A DNA stretch of 64,000 nucleotides, taken from positions 62,001-126,000 of the forward strand of contig NZ_JAQWXX010000073.1 in NCBI RefSeq assembly GCF_029254265.1, written 5' to 3'. The notes under the pieces are model-generated. The model searched no databases and had not been told where the DNA came from. It saw only the letters and a program-made list of their open reading frames with translations. Origin of the DNA: Algoriphagus sp. Lineage in GTDB: Bacteria; Bacteroidota; Bacteroidia; Cytophagales; Cyclobacteriaceae. The translations under genes were made by a program, and so were the position numbers. Below are positions 42,269 to 49,927 of the stretch, piece by piece (position 1 is the stretch's first letter; every line of letters begins with the position of its first letter).

Positions 42269-42802
42269 ATGACCCCAACCTATCTCTTCACCTCTTCCCG
42301 ACTTGGTTTCCGGCTTTGGCGGGATTCTGACCTTCCCAGCTTTTCAGCCATGAATGCCGACGAGGAAGCCATGCGCTATTTTGAAAAACCTCTTTCTGAG
42401 GAAGAATCCAAAGCTATGATGGAGCGAATGAACAAGCTATATGACGACAGAGGCCATTGCTATTTCGCAATCGAATCCCTCGAAACAGGAGAATTCATCG
42501 GAATGATCGGGATGGGCTGGAAAACCTTTGAAGCTGACTTTACTCCTTGTGTAGATATAGGATGGCGATTGGATAAGCGATTTTGGAACCAAGGATTTGC
42601 CAGCGAGGGAGCCATACGCGTCTTGGAATATGCTAAAGAAATGGGGATCAAAGAAGTTTATTCCTACGCTTCGAGCAGCAACAAGGCCTCAACAAAAGTG
42701 ATGGAAAAGGCAGGTCTGGCTTTCATAAAGGATTTTGAATTGGAGGAGTTGAAAAACACTCCAAGGCTAAATCCTTGTAGCTTATATAAGATCACTTTTT
42801 GA
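42269..42802 (+). CDS. RimJ/RimL-type GNAT acetyltransferase
   Basis: This 177-residue cytosolic enzyme has the acceptor-side motif VDIGWRLDKRFWNQGFASEG (about 92-111), with the usual acetyl-CoA loop at WNQGFASEGA, then the helix KVMEKAGL. It likely modifies an amine on a small molecule or protein N-terminus, as many of these do. The gene stands alone between the ABC operon and a repeat cluster. Confidence 0.9.
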   Translation: MTPTYLFTSSRLGFRLWRDSDLPSFSAMNADEEAMRYFEKPLSEEESKAMMERMNKLYDDRGHCYFAIESLETGEFIGMIGMGWKTFEADFTPCVDIGWRLDKRFWNQGFASEGAIRVLEYAKEMGIKEVYSYASSSNKASTKVMEKAGLAFIKDFELEELKNTPRLNPCSLYKITF

Positions 42803-42834
42803 AATTTGATGGAAATACAATAGATATACTATAG

Positions 42835-43058
42835 AAATAAACCTCCCTACGGTCGGCGAAATACTAGATTGGAGTTCTATTTCGCGGAGCATATTTCGCC
42901 GAAGGCGTATTTCATTAAGTATATTTCATAAATGGAAATAAGATTGAAATACACCTCCCAACGGTCGGTGAAATACTGGATTCGAGTCTTATTTCGCCGA
43001 AGGTTTATTTCGCCGAAGGCGTATTTCAGCAAGACTGTATTTGACAAAGTCTATTTCA
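42835..43058 (+). repeat. TATTTC..CGAAG repeat cluster, two tandem copies
   Basis: Copy one (42835-42930) and copy two (42946-43058) each have a head GAAATAC/AACCTCC, ACGGTCGG[CT]GAAATACT and then units TATTTCGC-GGAGCA/CCGAAGG, ending in TATTTCA. The 318-base gap between the GNAT gene and the ferritin-like gene consists largely of this cluster. Short reading frames through it (for example 42932-43135) are not genes. Confidence 0.85.
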
Positions 43059-43120
43059 TTTTCAAAAAAAATGCCGCCCCTTTACAGAGACGACATCTAA
43101 CCACCCAACTATTATTTTTT

Positions 43121-43939
43121 CTAAGCCAAGAATAACGAAGCAATTCCCAGCACTTGCTGATCAGTCAATGGCTCATCCCAGGCTTCGGATACCGCACCGG
43201 CATCAATACCTGTAAGACTTACCACATTTACTCCACCTTGAGATACATTTTCTTCGCCGGCATAGATTGCTTGAGTTGCTACAGGTAGCGAGCCGATAGA
43301 TCCATTGGTGATCCAACCCTTCACGGTATCCTGACCTTTTTTGGTTCTCAGTCTTCTGACCATTGAAGCATGTCTTGCCTCCACTGAATGGATTGACAGG
43401 GCGGCAGTCAACACCACATCGCTTTCTTTCACATTAGCCGCCTGCCCTTTGTAGGCTCTAACTCCCGTATCCTCAAATGCCTGCGATAAAGCCAAAAATG
43501 TAGGGTAATCGGTGAATGGAGCGAAATTTCCGCCCGCGGTGAAATCAAAATTAGGTTCTTCTACAGGTGTCCCGCCCAATACAATTGCAATCACTTCTTG
43601 AAGAAATTTCACATGCGCTAATTCATGATCCCGGATTTTCTGAAAAATCACACGATCCGCTGAAGTAATCACATTCGATTCGATACCAGTTTGATAATAG
43701 CGGTATTCCAAATGCTCCAGAGTCAAGGCATAATTCAAAACCCCGATCAAACTAGCGGTATCAGCTTTGGCCACTTTTGGCAAAGCGGATAATATTCCAA
43801 GTGGAATTGCAGCCATTGCCATTTTCTTACTCAAGTCTCCGAATTGACGAAAGGCATCTCTTCTGGAGAAAAAAGTATCTTTTTCTTCCGGAGTTTTGGT
43901 GTCCGGGCACATGGTATCTAATAATTTTAATAAGTTCAT
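43121..43939 (-). CDS. Tat-exported ferritin-like protein (DUF/PF13668 type)
   Basis: This 272-residue protein has a Tat-like signal (SRRDAFRQFGDLSKK near residues 26-40, then a hydrophobic stretch) and a ferritin_2 domain. Di-iron-type ligands occur in LTLEHLEYRYY (Glu), KIRDHELAHVKFL and SIHSVEARHASMVR. Proteins of this kind, related to plant desiccation proteins, bind iron or act in oxidative stress, but function is not established. The gene follows the paralogous ferritin-like gene 43962-44660 on the same strand after 22 bases. Confidence 0.87.
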   Translation of the reverse strand: MNLLKLLDTMCPDTKTPEEKDTFFSRRDAFRQFGDLSKKMAMAAIPLGILSALPKVAKADTASLIGVLNYALTLEHLEYRYYQTGIESNVITSADRVIFQKIRDHELAHVKFLQEVIAIVLGGTPVEEPNFDFTAGGNFAPFTDYPTFLALSQAFEDTGVRAYKGQAANVKESDVVLTAALSIHSVEARHASMVRRLRTKKGQDTVKGWITNGSIGSLPVATQAIYAGEENVSQGGVNVVSLTGIDAGAVSEAWDEPLTDQQVLGIASLFLA

Positions 43940-43961
43940 ATCTCTAGATTTTAATTGGAAA

Positions 43962-44660
43962 TTAAGAAGGCAGCTGACTAAAGTCGATTGGTGTCTTTAC
44001 ATATGTACTTGCCGCAGTCAATACTTGAGTGAAATTCAAGGTTCGCTCCAGCCCATTGGCGTCGATTAGATCATCACCGGCAAAATCAGCCGAACCTGGA
44101 TTAATCAAATCACGAATAGCCGCAGCATGCCTTGCCTCCACGGAAACAATCTTTCCTGCGATCAATAAGAAATCCGAGCTCTCAAGAAACTGCCCTGCTC
44201 CATTATACGCAGCAACTCCCAGGTCTTCAAAAGTTTTCGCTGCGTTCAAAACAGAAGTTCGGCTATTGAAGTCAATCGAAGAAAAGTCAACTTCCAAATC
44301 AGCAATCGCCATATTGCCCAAGGCCGCTTTAAAAAACTCTCGATGAGCACGCTCATGCTTTTCGAGATCTCCCATGATGGTCTTTTCTTCCGCATTTGCA
44401 TTAGCAAAGTATCCACCGCCTAGTACCGCTGCATAAAATGCCGCTTCCAATTGTTCCAAAGCATAGGCATAATTCAAGATTCCGATATCACCGGAGCCAA
44501 GGCTTACCCCACCCATCATAGGTGGCATCATATCCTCATCCTCGTTACAGCCTACCAGAAGTAGTCCTGCCGTGGCGACCGACAATGTTCCGCGTTTCAA
44601 AAACTCCCTACGATTGGCACTTTTGACCAGCCTTACGGGTTTGATTCCCTCATTTTTCAT
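43962..44660 (-). CDS. Tat-type ferritin-like lipoprotein
   Basis: This 232-residue protein has a twin-arginine motif followed by a lipobox (RREFLKRGTL then LLLVGC, about residues 17-38) and a ferritin_2 domain with ALEQLEAAFY, DLEKHERAHREFF and KIVSVEARHAAAIRD, which carry the usual Glu/His iron ligands. It is paralogous to the following gene. The pair probably forms an operon transcribed from the 254-base gap upstream. Both Tat export and a lipid anchor would place a folded di-iron protein on the periplasmic face. Confidence 0.87.
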   Translation of the reverse strand: MKNEGIKPVRLVKSANRREFLKRGTLSVATAGLLLVGCNEDEDMMPPMMGGVSLGSGDIGILNYAYALEQLEAAFYAAVLGGGYFANANAEEKTIMGDLEKHERAHREFFKAALGNMAIADLEVDFSSIDFNSRTSVLNAAKTFEDLGVAAYNGAGQFLESSDFLLIAGKIVSVEARHAAAIRDLINPGSADFAGDDLIDANGLERTLNFTQVLTAASTYVKTPIDFSQLPS

Positions 44661-44914
44661 TTTGATTGGTTTTTAAATAATACATCGGTTAAAGTTTTAA
44701 GCCACAAAAGCATATTTCAGAAAATCATTCTTTGTGGATTTGAACTGACTTACGAAGTGGACAAAGCGATTGGATTGTCTGGATTGAAAAAAAATACAGA
44801 ATCAAAAAAATGGAATCTCATCTTATCCGCTAAAAGGTAGAAATCAGCATCTAGTCCTAGATTCGCTGCTTATTGTTTGAGAAAAGGTTTATTTTTCGAA
44901 AACAAAATTTCACC

Positions 44915-45727
44915 ATGAGATATCTAGCACTAACACTTTCCCTAATCCTAATCCATACTTTCAGCTTTGCGCAGCAAAACCCTTCCACCCGCGAGATGGA
45001 TCGGATCAACTGGATGGAATTCGCAGATTTCGTTCCTGAGAAAATCAATACGGTTTTGCTTCCAACGGGAACACTTGAACCTCATGGCGTAGTAAATAAT
45101 GGCGCAGACAATACTGCCCCCACCGCAATGGCAAAAGCAATCGCAACCGAACTCAATGCCTTAATCGCACCAACGTTAAACTATGGAATCACCGGATCAA
45201 TGGCCGCTTTCCCGGGAGCTTTTCAGATTACGGAGGAAGCTTACGCGCCATTTATCAAAGATATTTTGAAGGGGCTTGCCAAAAACGGCTTCAAAAATAT
45301 TATTATTCTAAACGGTCATGGAGGAGGGCAAACAGCTGTGCTTCAACGAATAGCAGGAGAGGTTGCCAATGAACTTGGAATCCGGACGCTGGTGATCAAT
45401 TGGTGGTCTTATGCTTCGGATGTGACCTTGGAAGTGTTCAAGGAAGATGGTGGACATGCAGGATTGAATGAGACAGCATATATCCAGGCGATTGACCCGA
45501 CTCTAGTACACAAAGAAAAATACAACGCCGATATGGCAACGGCCTACCCTAAGGCAGGGACTTGGTCTGCGGTACCTTTTCCTTCCAGTATCGGACTGTA
45601 TCAAGAAGGTCAAGGCTATCCGAATTTCAATGAAGCCCAAGCCAAAGAATATTTCCAAAAAGTCAATGCAAAAGTGGCTGGGCTAATCAAAGAAACGATT
45701 CGGAAATGGGATTTGGCAGGATTGTAA
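44915..45727 (+). CDS. Exported creatininase-family hydrolase
   Basis: The ATG at 44915 is used (270 residues). An upstream TTG would only add 14 non-signal residues. A signal peptide covers about 1-21 (FSFAQQ). The creatininase motif set is visible: LLPTGTLEPHG (metal-binding Glu and His), NGADNTAP, ILNGHGGGQTA and GGHAGLNETAYI. Family members hydrolyse cyclic amides such as creatinine or act in riboflavin/mycofactocin chemistry. Export suggests an extracellular amide substrate. The gene is divergent from the ferritin-like pair. Confidence 0.9.
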   Translation: MRYLALTLSLILIHTFSFAQQNPSTREMDRINWMEFADFVPEKINTVLLPTGTLEPHGVVNNGADNTAPTAMAKAIATELNALIAPTLNYGITGSMAAFPGAFQITEEAYAPFIKDILKGLAKNGFKNIIILNGHGGGQTAVLQRIAGEVANELGIRTLVINWWSYASDVTLEVFKEDGGHAGLNETAYIQAIDPTLVHKEKYNADMATAYPKAGTWSAVPFPSSIGLYQEGQGYPNFNEAQAKEYFQKVNAKVAGLIKETIRKWDLAGL

Positions 45728-45736
45728 TCTTCATCA

Positions 45737-45811
45737 TTGGATATTCGGTGTTCGGCATTCGACATTAACTATTTAAGAAAAATATCGAACATCGAATGTT
45801 GAATTTTGAAG
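45737..45811. repeat. Imperfect inverted repeat ahead of the pentapeptide gene
   Basis: The left arm (45737-45766) has ATTCGGTGTTCGGCATTCGACATT-like TTCG units; the right arm (45781-45811) is its imperfect reverse complement (AATATCGAACATCGAATGTTGAA). The loop is about 14 bases. Similar TTCG/TCGAA-type arrays are common intergenic elements in Bacteroidota. Confidence 0.6.
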
Positions 45812-45837
45812 TGAATTCAAATTAACCCCATCCCCAA

Positions 45838-46404
45838 ATGCCCTACTTCTCTAACCAAAACTTTCAAAATAAAGACTTTACTACGGAACCTCTTGAAAAG
45901 GGGGAGTATGAGTCTTGTCAGTTTACACAATGTAATTTTTCGGGCTTGGACTTAAGTGGCTTTAGCTTCGAGAATTGTTCTTTCTCCAGCTGTGATCTCA
46001 GCAATGTGAAAGTATTCAAAGCCGGATTTCAGGAAGTGAATTTCAAGGATTGTAAAATTCTTGGAGTTCACTTTCACACTTGCAATCCGTTTTTATTGGA
46101 ATTCAACTTTGAGAAGTGTCAGTTGGATTACTGTAGTTTTTTCAATCTTCAAATGAAAAAGACCAAGTTTGAAGGATGCCGCATGCGTGAAGCAAGTTTC
46201 ACCCAAGCAGATGTAAGCGGTGGAAGTTTTCGGGATTCGGATTTGAGCGGAGTGATTTTCGACCGTACAGTCTTAGAGAAAACCGACTTTCGAAACGCCC
46301 AAAACTTTTCCATCGATCCCGAACTCAACCGAATCAAAGGGGCATTTTTCGACTTGGATGGATTGCCTGGTTTGTTGGAGAAGTATCGAATTAAAGTGGG
46401 ATAG
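45838..46404 (+). CDS. Qnr/MfpA-like pentapeptide-repeat protein
   Basis: This 188-residue protein is mainly A(D/N)LxF-type pentapeptide repeats from about residue 20 to 155 (CNFSGLDLSGFSFENCSFSSC, split over several units), predicted to form a quadrilateral beta-helix. The C-terminal segment PELNRIKGAFFDLDGLPGLL resembles the cap of Qnr proteins that mimic DNA and protect gyrase from quinolones. Qnr proteins are about 215-220 residues, so this is shorter. Gyrase protection is an inference from similarity of layout and the tail. Flanked by inverted repeats on the left. Confidence 0.85.
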   Translation: MPYFSNQNFQNKDFTTEPLEKGEYESCQFTQCNFSGLDLSGFSFENCSFSSCDLSNVKVFKAGFQEVNFKDCKILGVHFHTCNPFLLEFNFEKCQLDYCSFFNLQMKKTKFEGCRMREASFTQADVSGGSFRDSDLSGVIFDRTVLEKTDFRNAQNFSIDPELNRIKGAFFDLDGLPGLLEKYRIKVG

Positions 46405-46653
46405 AATATAAAATTTATGATGTTAGATATATGATGTGACTTCGAGATTCATCATTTGATGTTCAGCATTCTATATTTTTATACTTTCAGATAGTTAAAC
46501 TATGAAACAAATAGCAAAATCCAATCAAGCTATCAATCTCACTTTTTTATCTTATTGAATTCTCCGTTTGATGTTTTTCTTAAAACCCCCTTTCTCAAAA
46601 TCATCTGACAATTTCCTCCTTTGCCCTTGTATTAGGGTTATTTTTTTAACTAC
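46405..46653. other. Gap without gene upstream of the dnaE promoter module
   Basis: A/T-rich sequence with short TTCG/GATG-type stretches (46405-46490). I see no coding frame, hairpin terminator or RNA gene that I can support. Confidence 0.4.
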
Positions 46654-46685
46654 ATTATAAACATTAATTTGTTGATTTAATTAAC
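46654..46685 (+). promoter_or_regulatory. dnaE promoter/operator module shared with dinB
   Basis: ATTATAAACA (46654-46663) followed by GTTGATTTAATTAAC (46671-46685) repeats the dinB arrangement with identical 17-base offset between the two boxes. It lies about 180 bases before the dnaE ATG, because a repeat element (46716-46811) sits between. It is a candidate S24-repressor operator. Confidence 0.6.
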
Positions 46686-46715
46686 ATTTTGATGAAATAT
46701 AATTGAAATATGGTC

Positions 46716-46811
46716 GAAATACACCTCGCTACGCTTGGTGAAATAATTGATTCGAATCCTATTTCGCCGAAGGCGTATTTCACGAAGCTGTATTTCACGA
46801 AGTCTATTTCA
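46716..46811 (+). repeat. TATTTC..CGAAG repeat inserted in the dnaE leader
   Basis: The element reads GAAATACACCTCGCTACG, TTGGTGAAATA, GATTCGAATCC, TATTTCGCCGAAGGCG, TATTTCACGAAGCTG, TATTTCACGAAGTC, TATTTCA. It is a single-copy version of the 42835-43058 and 27973-28141 clusters and lies between the promoter module and the dnaE start, so it is part of the likely mRNA leader. Confidence 0.85.
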
Positions 46812-46864
46812 GCATATCTCTATTTCTAAAAATAAACCAACGGAGATTTCTCACTTCGTTCGAA

Positions 46865-49828
46865 ATGACCATGTTCACCAACTGCCACTCCCACTTCAGT
46901 TTCAAATACGGTACGATGTCCATCGAGGCATTGGTGGCAGAGGCTAAAGCCAAGCGGATCGATGCATTTGCGCTCACGGATATCAACTGCACCGCTGGTA
47001 TTTTTCCGTTTATCCGAGCTGCGCAAAAGGTGGGGATTCACCCCGTGGTGGGAATTGATTTTCGAAATGGCAGTACACAATCCTATGTCGGCTTGGCACA
47101 AAATCAGGAAGGCTTCTACGAACTCAACAGCCATCTCTCAGATCACTTGGTTCATAAAAAGCCATTTGCGAAGCATGCGCCGGCTTTTGCCCATAGTTTC
47201 ATTATCTATCCGCTTCCGGAGAAGTACTTTGCCCTGCGAGAAAATGAATTTGTCGGTGTGCATCCCCACCAGCTCAATCGACTGATTTCCTCCCCTTGGT
47301 TTCGCTTCAAAGACAAACTCGTCCTGCTCCAAGCGGTAAATTTCTCTTCCAAAATCGAATTCAATGCGCATCGGCTTTTGCGCAGTATCGATCTGAATAC
47401 GCTCCTGAGCAAGCTGCCAATCGAGGAACAGGCAGATCCTAGCGATCAGTTTTATAGCTACGCCGATATGGTCGCACGCTGCGAAAATCACAGCTACCTG
47501 ATTGCCAATGCACAAAAAATTCTGGAGCAATGTCAGTTTTCCTTTTATTTCCAAGCAGTCAAAAACCGTCGGGATATTCTAGGTTCGGACTGGGAGGACT
47601 TTGACTACCTCCGACAAGAAACTTTCAAAGGTGCCATCAATCGCTATCCGAATCTCAGCCCGACGATCAGTCAGCGAATCGAAAAGGAGCTTGAACTCAT
47701 CCAACAAAAGTCCTTTACCTCCTACTTTCTGATCAATTATGACATTGTGACTTTTGCACAAGAGCGCAATTTTTATCATGTCGGCAGAGGCTCCGGTGCC
47801 AATAGTATCGTAGCCTATTGCCTCGGAATCACCGATGTGGATCCGATTGAGCTGGACTTATACTTCGAGCGCTTTATCAATCTCTACCGGGAGAATCCTC
47901 CTGACTTCGATATAGACTTCAGTTGGACGGATCGGGATGCAGTGACGGAGTATATTTTCCAAAAATACAATCAGTCCGGTCAGGAGCATGTTGCCTTGCT
48001 TGGGTCTTATAGCACATTCCAGTCCAACTCCATGATCCGTGAACTCGGGAAGGTTTTTGGGCTACCTAAAAGCGAGATCGAATCGCTGATCCACTATGCC
48101 AGCAAGCCGGACTATGCAGCTGATCAATATGGTAAACTCATTCTGAAGTACAGTCAAGTCCTCCACGACATGCCCTCGCATCTGACGATTCATGCCTGCG
48201 GAATTCTCATTTCGCATAAACCGATTCACTATTACACGGCCACAGAAATGCCCCCGAAGGGCTTTCCACTTGCACATATTGACATGCATGTGGCCGAGGA
48301 TATTGGGCTGCACAAGTTTGACATCCTGAGTCAGCGCGGATTGGGTCATATCAAATCTGCCATTCAGATCATCTATGAAAATCAAGGGATCAAAGTCGAT
48401 ATCCGTCAAGTGGAGCAATTCAAAAAAGATCCAAAGATCAAAGCGCATCTACGGGATGGGCATACGATCGGAGCATTCTATGTGGAGTCGCCCGCCATGC
48501 GTATGCTCCTGGCCAAGCTAAAAGCAGACGAATACCTCGAGCTCGTGGCTGCCAGTTCGATCATCCGTCCAGGAGTAGCTCGCTCAGGGATGATGCGAGA
48601 ATACATTCTTCGCTACATCGATCCGGAGCGTCGTAAAATGGCCCATCCGGTCATGGCCGAGATCATGCCCGAAACCTACGGAATCATGGTTTATCAGGAG
48701 GACGTGATCAAGGTCGCTCACTACTTCGCCGGACTAAGCTTGGGTGAAGCAGATGTGCTACGCCGGGGCATGAGTGGAAAATCCCGCTCCAAGGATGAGT
48801 TTGAGCGGGTGAAAGATCGCTTTTTTGGCAACTGCAAAGAAAAGGGTCATCCGGATAAGCTGGCTGCAGAAGTCTGGTATCAGATCGAAAGCTTTGCGGG
48901 CTACTCCTTTGCCAAAGGCCACTCGGCGTCCTTTGCTGTGGAAAGCTATCAGAGTTTATACCTGAAGGCCTATTTCCCGCTGGAGTTTATGGTTGGCGTG
49001 ATCAATAACTTCGGAGGCTTTTACCATACTGAGTTTTACATCCACGAACTCAGAATGAACGGAGCCGATATCCAAGCTCCGCACATCAATGAAAGCGATT
49101 ATCTGACTCGGATCACTGGTAAGACCGTTTACTTGGGCTTTATCCATCTAAAGTATCTGGAGAAATCCAGTGTGGAAAAGATTCTGAGCGATCGCCGTGA
49201 AAACGGACCCTTCGCAGGATTGGTAGACTTCACCGCACGAGCAGAGATCAGCTTGGAGCAGTTGCTAATTCTGATTCGGATTGGTTGCTTTCGCTTCACA
49301 GGAAAGACCAAGCAAGAATTACTCTGGGAGGCACATTTTATTCTCAACAAGCGGAAAGTCATTCCCGGTCCGACGGATCTTTTCAAAGGCGATAGCGGAT
49401 TCAACTTCCGGCAGCCGACTGTCCCGAAACTGGAAGAAATCGATATTCGACAAGAGATCGTCGATCAGATCGATATCTTGGAATTTCCGCTGAATTCACC
49501 TTTTCATCTGGTCAAAGATCAAAGCATCCAAGGCATCCGAGCTCAGGATATGAAGAGCTATCTAGGCAAGACCGTGCAGATCGTCGGCTATCTCGTCACG
49601 GTCAAATACACGCGTACGATCAAAGGCGATGTGATGAACTTTGGGACTTTCGTAGATAGGGAAGGACACTGGATCGACACGGTGCATTTCCCGCCTGTGG
49701 TCAAAAAGTATCCTTTCAAGGGAAGAGCGATCTACCTGATCGAAGGCAAAGTCACTGCTGAGTTCGACTTCTACAGTATCGAAGTGACCAAATGCGAGCG
49801 GTTGGAATATTGGAATGCGGGTGACTAG
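46865..49828 (+). CDS. dnaE: DnaE-type DNA polymerase (short, probable error-prone form)
   Basis: This 987-residue C-family polymerase has an N-terminal PHP domain (NCHSHFSFKYG, about 6-16, ALTDINCT, about 37-44), the polymerase core with the catalytic PDFDIDFSWTDRD (about 355-367), and a C-terminal OB-fold (GKTVQIVGYLVTVKYTRTIKG, about 908-928). It is shorter than replicative DnaE (about 1160 or more), lacking a long tau-binding tail, like DnaE2-type error-prone enzymes. GC is high (36 of 60 bases in 48541-48600). It shares its promoter module with dinB. A diverged copy of its 3' end is at 51498-51569. Confidence 0.95.
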   Translation: MTMFTNCHSHFSFKYGTMSIEALVAEAKAKRIDAFALTDINCTAGIFPFIRAAQKVGIHPVVGIDFRNGSTQSYVGLAQNQEGFYELNSHLSDHLVHKKPFAKHAPAFAHSFIIYPLPEKYFALRENEFVGVHPHQLNRLISSPWFRFKDKLVLLQAVNFSSKIEFNAHRLLRSIDLNTLLSKLPIEEQADPSDQFYSYADMVARCENHSYLIANAQKILEQCQFSFYFQAVKNRRDILGSDWEDFDYLRQETFKGAINRYPNLSPTISQRIEKELELIQQKSFTSYFLINYDIVTFAQERNFYHVGRGSGANSIVAYCLGITDVDPIELDLYFERFINLYRENPPDFDIDFSWTDRDAVTEYIFQKYNQSGQEHVALLGSYSTFQSNSMIRELGKVFGLPKSEIESLIHYASKPDYAADQYGKLILKYSQVLHDMPSHLTIHACGILISHKPIHYYTATEMPPKGFPLAHIDMHVAEDIGLHKFDILSQRGLGHIKSAIQIIYENQGIKVDIRQVEQFKKDPKIKAHLRDGHTIGAFYVESPAMRMLLAKLKADEYLELVAASSIIRPGVARSGMMREYILRYIDPERRKMAHPVMAEIMPETYGIMVYQEDVIKVAHYFAGLSLGEADVLRRGMSGKSRSKDEFERVKDRFFGNCKEKGHPDKLAAEVWYQIESFAGYSFAKGHSASFAVESYQSLYLKAYFPLEFMVGVINNFGGFYHTEFYIHELRMNGADIQAPHINESDYLTRITGKTVYLGFIHLKYLEKSSVEKILSDRRENGPFAGLVDFTARAEISLEQLLILIRIGCFRFTGKTKQELLWEAHFILNKRKVIPGPTDLFKGDSGFNFRQPTVPKLEEIDIRQEIVDQIDILEFPLNSPFHLVKDQSIQGIRAQDMKSYLGKTVQIVGYLVTVKYTRTIKGDVMNFGTFVDREGHWIDTVHFPPVVKKYPFKGRAIYLIEGKVTAEFDFYSIEVTKCERLEYWNAGD

Positions 49829-49927
49829 TTCAAGTCTTAGACTGATTCGAGACTTAGTTTTGAGTCAAAATAGTTCTAGCTTTCAGAGGGAGCAGCAGTC
49901 TAAAGACATCAAAGATATGGCCCAAGT

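Noticed and set aside
42835-43058. CRISPR array
   Set aside because: Units are 14-16 bases, imperfect, contiguous without unique spacers, and no cas gene is nearby.
42932-43135. Open frame of 67 codons with Arg/Phe-rich product
   Set aside because: It is a translation of the TATTTC..CGAAG repeat. The frame at 46747-46947 has the same kind of repeat-derived product, so it is not a gene.
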